This document shows, in pieces, positions 33,659-39,058 of a stretch of 39,058 nucleotides of DNA; position 1 is the stretch's first letter; every line of letters begins with the position of its first letter. Made by a program: the position numbers and the translations under genes. Under the pieces are notes generated by a model. That model ran no database searches and had not been told where the DNA came from. It saw only the letters and a program-made list of their open reading frames with translations. The stretch comes from Candidatus Parcubacteria bacterium (GTDB taxonomy: Bacteria; Patescibacteriota; Minisyncoccia; Phycocordibacterales; Zambryskibacteraceae): contig JAIFWP010000002.1 in assembly GCA_019661785.1 (NCBI GenBank), forward strand, positions 1 to 39,058. Reading direction: 5' to 3'.

Positions 33659-34903
33659 TTAATTGAAGGTTTTTGGTATTGGGAATCGCTTAGCCAGAGC
33701 CTTAATCTCTTTGTGGACTCTCTGCTTCAGCTTCTCATCATCTTTATTGCGAAGGACTTCCAAGATGAGCTCGGCCACCCTTTTGCACTCTTTTTCTTTA
33801 AATCCTCTCGTCGTTATCGCCGGAGTGCCAAACCTGATACCCGAAGGGTCCATGGGCTTCCTTGGGTCATCCGCAATCATGTTCATGTTGAGAGTAATGC
33901 CAACCTCATCGAGCACTGTCTGAGCCTCTTTACCGGAAACTCCAAGGGAACTATGTATATCGGCCAGAACGCAATGGTTATCCGTACCTCCGCCGATAAG
34001 CCTGACATTATTGTTCTTGAACACTTCCGCCATGGCCTTGGCATTCTTCACAATTTGAGTTGCATACTTTTTAAACCCAGGTCGGAGCGCTTCGTCGAAG
34101 CAAACTGCTTTAGCTGCAATGTTATGCATCAAGGGTCCGCCTTGTAGGCCTGGGAAGACGCTCTTGTCTATCTTTTTCGCAATCTCTTCGCTCTCTCTTA
34201 CGAGAATCATGCCTCCGCGAGGGCCGCGCAATGTCTTATGGGTAGTTGTAGTAATGATGTCAAAACCATAATCAAACGGGTTTTTGGCTGCCTTGCCGGC
34301 AATAAGCCCCGCAATGTGAGACATGTCAGCCATGGTCAGAGCGCCAACCTCCTTAGCAATATCAACAATCTTTTTATAATTGAGCTCGCGAGTGTAAGCG
34401 GAGAATCCTGCCAAGATTAACTTGGGCTTTTCCTTCTTGGCAACACGGAGCATCTCATCATAATCTATCTCGCCTGTTTCAATATTCTTCATCTTATAGC
34501 GAACGAAGCGGAAGATTTTGCTCACGTGAGTCACGGGATGTCCGTGAGTTAAGTGTCCGCCATGAGAGAGGTCCATGCCAAGCACGGTATCGCCAGGTTC
34601 GAGAAGAGCAAAGTAGGCTGCGATATTGGCTGGTGCACCGGCATGGGGTTGAACATTGGCATACTTACATCCAAATAATTTACAGGCACGTTCAATAGCC
34701 AATAGTTCAACTTGATCTGTATAATCCTGTCCACCATAGTAGCGCTTGCCTGGGTAGCCTTCGGAATATTTATTAGTAAAGACAGACCCGTTAGCGGTCA
34801 AAACATCTTGGGAGACGTAATTCTCGGATGGTATGAGCTCAAGGCCCTCGCGCTGCCTCTTCTCCTCTAGCTTTATTAATTTCTCAACCTTTTTGTCTTT
34901 CAT
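33659..34903 (-). CDS. glyA: serine hydroxymethyltransferase
   Basis: A 414-residue PLP enzyme interconverting serine and glycine while making 5,10-methylene-tetrahydrofolate. GLELIPSENYVSQDVL, KYSEGYPGKRYYGGQDY and NVQPHAGAPANIAAYFAL are typical, and the PLP lysine is K223 in TTTTHKTLRGPRGGMIL. VDNHC-like GGTDNHCVLADIHS and IRFGTPAITTRGF near the C-terminus are intact. It overlaps the end of thyA by four bases (ATGA), so methylene-folate supply and use are co-expressed. Confidence 0.98.
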   Translation of the reverse strand: MKDKKVEKLIKLEEKRQREGLELIPSENYVSQDVLTANGSVFTNKYSEGYPGKRYYGGQDYTDQVELLAIERACKLFGCKYANVQPHAGAPANIAAYFALLEPGDTVLGMDLSHGGHLTHGHPVTHVSKIFRFVRYKMKNIETGEIDYDEMLRVAKKEKPKLILAGFSAYTRELNYKKIVDIAKEVGALTMADMSHIAGLIAGKAAKNPFDYGFDIITTTTHKTLRGPRGGMILVRESEEIAKKIDKSVFPGLQGGPLMHNIAAKAVCFDEALRPGFKKYATQIVKNAKAMAEVFKNNNVRLIGGGTDNHCVLADIHSSLGVSGKEAQTVLDEVGITLNMNMIADDPRKPMDPSGIRFGTPAITTRGFKEKECKRVAELILEVLRNKDDEKLKQRVHKEIKALAKRFPIPKTFN

Positions 34904-35895
34904 TTCGCTTTCTTTTTATTTTGTAGCTTATCTTTCTTAAAAGTACCAAAACCGCCCGTTACAGATAACTCGGCCTTAATCGGCGGATGAGGATTATACC
35001 CTTCAAGTGTTACATGCTCAGGCCTAAAGTCATCGATACCCCTCACCTTCGAGTGAATCTTTACCCTTGGGAAGGGCTTCGGCTTGCGCTTGAGCTGCTC
35101 CCTTGCCTGGTCTAGATGCTTCTCGTACACATGCACATCGCCGAAGCTGTGTACGAACTCGCCAGGCTTGTAACCAAGTACTTTGGCGATAATCACCGTG
35201 AGCAGCGCATAGCTAGCGATATTGAACGGCACTCCGAGAAAGATATCTGCGCTTCTCTGGTACAGATGCAGCGAGAGCTTTTTATCGATAACATTTATCT
35301 GGAACATGTTATGGCAAATCGGGAAGTATGAGGTATCTTTCCTCTCGGCCATAGTGTAGAGATACTCGGGATTCCAGGAGTTCACAATGGCGTTGTGAGC
35401 ATTGGGGTCATCCTTCAACTCCTCTACGGCCCACTTCAGCTGATCTATGGTCTTGCCTGTGCGAGTCGGCCAATGGCGCCACAGCTCCCCATATATCTTC
35501 GGCAGCACTCCCCACTTCTTAGCAAAGGCCTTGTCGCTCGCAATCTTGCCAATGAACTCCTCTTTGGTCATCTTTTGCGCTTGCTTCGAGCCCTTGTTCT
35601 TTATCTTGTAGATACGATAGGGGTAGTCGTCCCAGATGTGCACGTTGTTGTCTACCAGATACTTAATGTTGTTCTGCCCGGACATGAACCAGTAAAGTTC
35701 CCGCAGAACTCCGTTCCAATAAACCTTCTTTGTAGTAAGGAGAGGCAATCCCTCGGAGAGGTCGAACCTCATTTGCCTGCCGAACAAGCTGTACGAGGCA
35801 TCGCCCGTCCCCCTGTCCACCTTGCGGTCGCCGTCCTTGAGGATTTCTTGGAGCAGATTGAGATACTGCTGTTCGGGGTGTCTATCTTTTGGCAT
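34900..35895 (-). CDS. thyA: thymidylate synthase
   Basis: A 331-residue ThyA making dTMP from dUMP and methylene-tetrahydrofolate. LPLLTTKKVYWNGVLRELYW is conserved, the catalytic Cys is C194 in FPICHNMFQ, LYQRSADIFLGVPFNIASYA carries the nucleotide-binding Arg and the dUMP-specific Asn, and HSFGDVHVYEKHLDQA is conserved. The normal Arg-Arg pair before the WNP motif is replaced by H167-N168, and an extra segment precedes the catalytic Cys. The C-terminus is Lys-rich rather than ending in the usual AV. The frame opens at 35928, but the ATG at 35895 overlaps dcd by only 14 bases and aligns better. Confidence 0.93.
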   Translation of the reverse strand: MPKDRHPEQQYLNLLQEILKDGDRKVDRGTGDASYSLFGRQMRFDLSEGLPLLTTKKVYWNGVLRELYWFMSGQNNIKYLVDNNVHIWDDYPYRIYKIKNKGSKQAQKMTKEEFIGKIASDKAFAKKWGVLPKIYGELWRHWPTRTGKTIDQLKWAVEELKDDPNAHNAIVNSWNPEYLYTMAERKDTSYFPICHNMFQINVIDKKLSLHLYQRSADIFLGVPFNIASYALLTVIIAKVLGYKPGEFVHSFGDVHVYEKHLDQAREQLKRKPKPFPRVKIHSKVRGIDDFRPEHVTLEGYNPHPPIKAELSVTGGFGTFKKDKLQNKKKAK

Positions 35896-36451
35896 TTCTT
35901 TTCTTCTTAGTTTTCTTGGGCGGGGCATCGGTCTTCCACTTCTCGTTCACATACTTGGTAGCCACTTTGTAGGTCGTGTCTGGATCAGAGGTCATCTGAG
36001 AGAAGGTCAGTTGCCCCACCGGCATGCCTGGAGTGAGCACTATAGGCACCTCATTAAGGTTGCAGAGCTCGAAGGTAATACGGAGAAAGTGGCCCGGGTT
36101 CACTAACCCTGCGGTGTTATGCACCATGAGTCCGATGCGCGCTAGGCTCGACTTGCCATGAAGCTGTATTAAATACTTGTTGGAGCCGAAGTAGTCCTCA
36201 GATATGCCGAGGATGCTGACTCCAGGATGGAGGATGAAGGTCTCTCCCTTTTTGAGCACTATCTCACGCATCTTGGCGTACTGCTTTTTGACCGGGTCTA
36301 TGGCGCCAATGCTCGACGACTCAGTGAGCATGAACCTGTTGCCTAAGAGGATGTCATAGCTTGCGGGCTGAAGCCTCTTCACATCGAAGTCAGAGAGTAC
36401 TATGTCGCCCGACTTAACCGCCTTCTTTATATATGTATCAGATAAGAACAT
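35882..36451 (-). CDS. dcd: dCTP deaminase / dUTPase family protein
   Basis: A 189-residue trimeric-dUTPase-fold enzyme that deaminates dCTP, possibly continuing to dUMP. LQPASYDILLGNRFML is the N-terminal signature. LHGKSSLARIGLMVHNTAGL holds the conserved Arg and the TAG loop, and ITFELCN holds the catalytic Glu. The usual Asp-Pro-Gly after the loop reads Asn-Pro-Gly (VNPG). The Lys-rich tail (TKKKRNAKR) is unusual. It lies 13 bases after the CYTH gene and overlaps thyA. Confidence 0.92.
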   Translation of the reverse strand: MFLSDTYIKKAVKSGDIVLSDFDVKRLQPASYDILLGNRFMLTESSSIGAIDPVKKQYAKMREIVLKKGETFILHPGVSILGISEDYFGSNKYLIQLHGKSSLARIGLMVHNTAGLVNPGHFLRITFELCNLNEVPIVLTPGMPVGQLTFSQMTSDPDTTYKVATKYVNEKWKTDAPPKKTKKKRNAKR

Positions 36452-36464
36452 GTTACTCGCGATT

Positions 36465-37133
36465 TTATTTTATAGTAAATACCTTTTCTGTCCCGTAATA
36501 ATCCCTCCAGTTCTGGTTGTAATGCTTGAACATCCTCTCGAGCCTGTCTTGAGGCAATTCAACAACTCCGAACTCGCCCATGAGAGCATGAATCTCCTTT
36601 TTGAGCGTGTCCGCCTGTGCGGCGTCCTTCCCCATCTTCTCAAACTCGGCAAGGTAGCCGTAGCCCGCATTCTTGTCGAGGCATACATGCGCATCACCAA
36701 GCTCATACTCCTCTCTCTCACGCGACCATTTAGCCTGGTACTCGAGCCCGGCCTGAAGAAGGAGCTGGTCTAGCTCGGCAAGACTCATGTCCATGGCCGA
36801 CTCGAACTCCATCCTCGAGACGCCGTTTGCGCTCGTGTCGTCGCCGACTGAAGCCTTCACCACTAGGAGTACCTTGCCATCCGCATTGCGAGTGCGGACG
36901 GATACGTCTTTGGGATTCTCTAGTATCTTATCGAATGACTCTCTCTTATCTACAGGAATATGCGGCGCCAGAGCCTGTTTGAATCTAGGCGCATCAGTGA
37001 GCACGAAGTAGTGGTTAAGCTGCTTATTCTCGCCTATGAGCTTGGCTCCCCTGGCTAGAACCGCGGTGCGCAGCTTATCTGCATTCTCTTTGCTCCCCAA
37101 TAAACTCTTAACTTCTATTTCATATTGGGACAT
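36465..37133 (-). CDS. CYTH-domain protein (triphosphate tunnel enzyme family)
   Basis: A 222-residue CYTH protein. The hallmark ExExK motif is EIEVK at residues 5-9. Basic and acidic tunnel strands follow: DVSVRTRNADGKVLLVVKAS, SRMEFESAMD, REREEYELGDAHVCLDKNAG and YGYLAEFEKMG. The family cleaves triphosphates (thiamine triphosphate, inorganic tripolyphosphate) or makes cAMP (class IV cyclases). The ligand set looks intact, but the substrate cannot be told. It is probably the first gene of the dcd-thyA-glyA operon, divergent from dfrA. TTGGGC, 17 bp, TATATA lies upstream. Confidence 0.88.
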   Translation of the reverse strand: MSQYEIEVKSLLGSKENADKLRTAVLARGAKLIGENKQLNHYFVLTDAPRFKQALAPHIPVDKRESFDKILENPKDVSVRTRNADGKVLLVVKASVGDDTSANGVSRMEFESAMDMSLAELDQLLLQAGLEYQAKWSREREEYELGDAHVCLDKNAGYGYLAEFEKMGKDAAQADTLKKEIHALMGEFGVVELPQDRLERMFKHYNQNWRDYYGTEKVFTIK

Positions 37134-37152
37134 TGCAAGAGAAATAATCGTA

Positions 37153-37186
37153 TATAATCAGTGCCTGTTAGTGGCCCAAGTATAAC
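37153..37186 (+). promoter_or_regulatory. candidate -10 boxes of dfrA in the divergent region
   Basis: TATAAT at 37153-37158 and TATAAC at 37181-37186 precede the dfrA ATG at 37197. Use of either gives a leader of about 32 or 4 bases. The same 63-bp gap must hold the CYTH-operon promoter on the other strand. Confidence 0.4.
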
Positions 37187-37196
37187 AACTACAGAG

Positions 37197-37706
37197 ATGC
37201 CCTCAAATCTTGCCAAACCCGTGAAAATCAGTCTAATTGCAGCTATTGGCCGTAACCGCGAGCTCGGGTCTAAGCAAGGACTCATTTGGCCCATACCTGA
37301 GGACTTGAAACGCTTCAAAGCCATCACCAATGGCCACCCCATAGTCATGGGGCTTAATACCTATCGCTCGATAGGTCGCTCACTACCAGGGCGTACCAAT
37401 GTGGTTTTGTCTAGAGGTGGAGAGAGCATCGAGGGGGCAGTCGTCGCAGGGAGCCTAGAGGAAGCTCTTAGCGTAGCGACCGCTTCTTCTGGCGGAGAAG
37501 AGATATTCATAATCGGCGGCGGTCAGGTCTTCGCCGAGGCAATGCCTAGAGCAGATAAACTCTACCTAACACTCATAGACGCTGAGGCTCCGGCTGATGT
37601 CTTCTTCCCCGAGTACTCAGACTTTACTAAAAAGATTTCTGAAGAGAGCGGCGACTACAATGGCCTCAAATACTCCTACCTTGTGCTAGAGAGGCCCACG
37701 GTGTAA
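37197..37706 (+). CDS. dfrA: dihydrofolate reductase
   Basis: A 169-residue DHFR that reduces dihydrofolate left by ThyA. ISLIAAIGRNRELGSKQGLI, WPIPEDLKRFKAITNGHPIV, MGLNTYRSIGRSLPGRTNVV and EIFIIGGGQVFAEAM are the classical folate- and NADPH-binding blocks; the acidic catalytic residue is E in IPEDLKRF. The frame is open from a GTG at 37161, but that codon lies within two bases of a -10 box, so the ATG at 37197 is preferred. It is divergent from the CYTH-dcd-thyA-glyA operon, next to its metabolic partners. Confidence 0.96.
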   Translation: MPSNLAKPVKISLIAAIGRNRELGSKQGLIWPIPEDLKRFKAITNGHPIVMGLNTYRSIGRSLPGRTNVVLSRGGESIEGAVVAGSLEEALSVATASSGGEEIFIIGGGQVFAEAMPRADKLYLTLIDAEAPADVFFPEYSDFTKKISEESGDYNGLKYSYLVLERPTV

Positions 37707-37751
37707 TATCGCCGCAGGCAATCCATCTTCCACTCTTGCAGGAGCGTACAA

Positions 37752-38162
37752 ATGGTCGAGCGCACGCTCGTCATCATAAAGCCCGACGCAGTAGCAATGG
37801 GTAACGAGAATAGAATCAAGTCTCGGTACCTCACGAAGGACTTCAACATCGTGAGAGAACGTCGCACCACTCTCACTGCAGAAGTCGCTATGGAGTTTTA
37901 CGAGGAACACGAAGGAAAGTTCTTCTTCATGGGAACCATCCTCGCCATGACAAGCGGTCCGTGCGTCATCCTTGTCCTCGAGGGTGAGAACGCCATTGAG
38001 ACTGTTCGTGCACTGAATGGCGCGACCGACCCGTTGAAAGCAGCCCTTGGCACAATCCGGTGCGACTTCCGGAGTGCGGGAGGTCCCTTCAACACGGTGC
38101 ATGCCTCTGACAGCGAGGAGTCGTTCGAGCGTGAGATGCAGCTCCTCTTCTCTGACGCGTAG
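37752..38162 (+). CDS. ndk: nucleoside diphosphate kinase
   Basis: A 136-residue NDK that transfers gamma-phosphate from NTPs to NDPs. RTLVIIKPDAVAMGNENRIK is conserved, the nucleotide-binding stretch continues as EFYEEHEGKFFFMGTILAMT, GPCVILVLEGENAIETVRAL follows, and the phosphorylated His is H117 in NTVHASDSEES. Length is normal. AGGAG lies eight bases before ATG. It is a single cistron 45 bases after dfrA and has its own strong terminator. Confidence 0.96.
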   Translation: MVERTLVIIKPDAVAMGNENRIKSRYLTKDFNIVRERRTTLTAEVAMEFYEEHEGKFFFMGTILAMTSGPCVILVLEGENAIETVRALNGATDPLKAALGTIRCDFRSAGGPFNTVHASDSEESFEREMQLLFSDA

Positions 38163-38177
38163 TGGTAACAAACAAAA

Positions 38178-38205
38178 GCGCCCCGACACTGTCGGGGCGC
38201 TTTCA
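38178..38205. terminator. bidirectional terminator between ndk and rplK
   Basis: A perfect 10-bp stem, GCGCCCCGAC/GTCGGGGCGC (38178-38200, loop ACT), is preceded by AAAA and followed by TTTCACTTTT. It serves ndk on the plus strand and rplK on the minus strand. Confidence 0.9.
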
Positions 38206-38223
38206 CTTTTATATGTAGTTAGA

Positions 38224-38646
38224 TTATCTCACGTCCACACCCATTGAGCGGGCTGAACCTTCAATGATTTTCATGGCTGCGTCGATGTCGTTCGCGTTCA
38301 AGTCGGCCATCTTCTTCTCGGCGATCTCCTTGACCTGCTTCTTTGTGATAGTGCCGATCTTAGCAGTATTCGGCTTGCCGCTGCCCTTCTCCTTGCCCAT
38401 GGCCTTTAAGATGAGGTTCGATGCGGGCTCCGTCTTGTATATGAGCTGATAAGTGCGGTCCTCGAAGACGTTCACGATGGTAGGGACCACGTCTCCTACT
38501 CGGTCCTTGGTCTCATCGTTAAAACGCTTGACGAATTCGCCGATGTTAATGCCAGCGCCTCCCAAGACTGGGCCGAGCTGCTGTCCAGGCACAGCCTTGC
38601 CGCCTGGTATTTGGAGCTTTAGTACTTTGGTGATTTTCTTAGCCAT
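38224..38646 (-). CDS. rplK: 50S ribosomal protein uL11
   Basis: A 140-residue uL11, the GTPase-centre protein that binds 23S rRNA. KVLKLQIPGGKAVPGQQLGP, GPVLGGAGINIGEFVKRFND and the C-terminal VKEIAEKKMADLNANDIDAA and RSMGVDV match the family over its full length. It follows nusG on the same strand, the conserved order nusG-rplK. Confidence 0.98.
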   Translation of the reverse strand: MAKKITKVLKLQIPGGKAVPGQQLGPVLGGAGINIGEFVKRFNDETKDRVGDVVPTIVNVFEDRTYQLIYKTEPASNLILKAMGKEKGSGKPNTAKIGTITKKQVKEIAEKKMADLNANDIDAAMKIIEGSARSMGVDVR

Positions 38647-38672
38647 GGTGGATACGAGACAGATAGATTACC

Positions 38673-39058
38673 TTACATCTTCTTGACCTGCAAGAAGTCG
38701 AGCTCGACTGGCGTCTCGCGGCCGAACATAGAGACCAAGACCTTGACCTTGCCTCTCTCCTGGTCAATCTCACTAACTTTACCCTCGAGGTCCTTGAAGG
38801 GACCATCGACTATGAGCACAGAGTCATCCTGAGAGAGGTTGATGGTATGCATGACCTTGTCGGCATTCATGCGAGAGAAGAGACTCTCCACCTCCTTCTG
38901 GTCTATAGGCACCGGATACACTCCCGAGCCGACGAAGCCGGTCACGCGAGGGGTGTTGCGTACTACGTACCACGAGTCATCGGTCACTATCATGTCTACG
39001 AGGATGTAGCCGGGGTATATCTTCTCCTCCTCCTCAACACGCTTGCCGCCCTTGATCT
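38673..39058 (-). CDS. nusG: transcription termination/antitermination factor NusG (partial)
   Basis: The frame is open to the right edge, so the N-terminal start lies outside the window; about 128 residues are visible. The NGN domain carries KIYPGYILVDM, WYVVRNTPRVTGFVG and PIDQKEVESLFSRM, and the KOW domain has VLIVDGPFKDLEGKVSEIDQ and ETPVELDFLQVKKM. NusG joins RNA polymerase to Rho or to ribosomal protein uS10. It is 26 bases upstream of rplK. Confidence 0.96.
   Translation of the reverse strand, partial: IKGGKRVEEEEKIYPGYILVDMIVTDDSWYVVRNTPRVTGFVGSGVYPVPIDQKEVESLFSRMNADKVMHTINLSQDDSVLIVDGPFKDLEGKVSEIDQERGKVKVLVSMFGRETPVELDFLQVKKM

Noticed and set aside
37161-37196. GTG start at 37161 for dfrA
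   Set aside because: It lies two bases after a -10 box, and the extra residues precede the normal DHFR N-terminus. The ATG at 37197 fits better.

Overview
The window looks like a chromosomal segment of a Candidate Phyla Radiation (Patescibacteria) bacterium, most likely of the Parcubacteria group. This is inferred from several things seen together: small, tightly packed core genes, many genes without a Shine-Dalgarno sequence, shortened housekeeping proteins (MetG without a C-terminal tRNA-binding domain, 63-residue bS18, 180-residue RecO), and secreted proteins with peptidoglycan-binding, lamin-tail, PKD and CAP domains of the kind common in that group. No database search was possible. The strain and species cannot be named.

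Layout. 1-1192: the 5' part of a 23S rRNA gene on the minus strand, running off the left edge. It has its own consensus promoter and a roughly 320-nt leader, and no 16S gene lies directly upstream. 1637-12083: a minus-strand block with a divergent PurM-like enzyme, two CAP-domain proteins, an Ig/HYR protein with a peptidoglycan-binding domain, a lamin-tail/PKD protein, a parallel beta-helix protein, a large S-layer-like protein and a winged-helix protein; apart from the two end genes this is a cell-surface locus. 12231-16603 (plus strand): ftsK, a small membrane protein, recA and efp. 16612-16818: two related structured RNA elements between the convergent efp and rpsR genes. 16823-18292: rpsF-ssb-rpsR (minus), preceded by a strong promoter, a roughly 180-nt structured leader or ncRNA and a terminator. 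18293-22838: tatD, metG, an AI-2E family permease and an M16 peptidase, packed as one operon. 22930-30686: a lipoprotein, glyS, a membrane-anchored Ig-like protein, recO and ileS. 30763-37133: gmk, then a tight run of argS, an HD hydrolase, glyA, thyA, dcd and a CYTH protein. 37197-39058: dfrA and ndk (plus), then rplK and a partial nusG (minus).

How the genes work together. The right half carries a thymidylate and nucleotide module. Dcd feeds the dUMP pool, ThyA makes dTMP using methylene-tetrahydrofolate, GlyA and DfrA recycle the folate, the HD enzyme probably hydrolyses nucleoside monophosphates, and Gmk and Ndk raise GMP and NDPs to higher phosphorylation states. Four aminoacyl-tRNA synthetases (metG, glyS, ileS, argS), EF-P, bS6, bS18, uL11 and NusG make up the translation and transcription part. 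FtsK, RecA, SSB and RecO handle DNA segregation and recombination.

Most notable observations: a complete histidine-phosphatase domain embedded inside isoleucyl-tRNA synthetase; a pair of about 100-nt RNA elements with compensatory base changes at the 3' ends of efp and rpsR; an unidentified promoter-leader-terminator RNA upstream of rpsF; a perfect 40-bp tandem duplication at the 5' end of the 23S rRNA gene; and several genes whose -10 box lies directly against the start codon, suggesting leaderless mRNAs.
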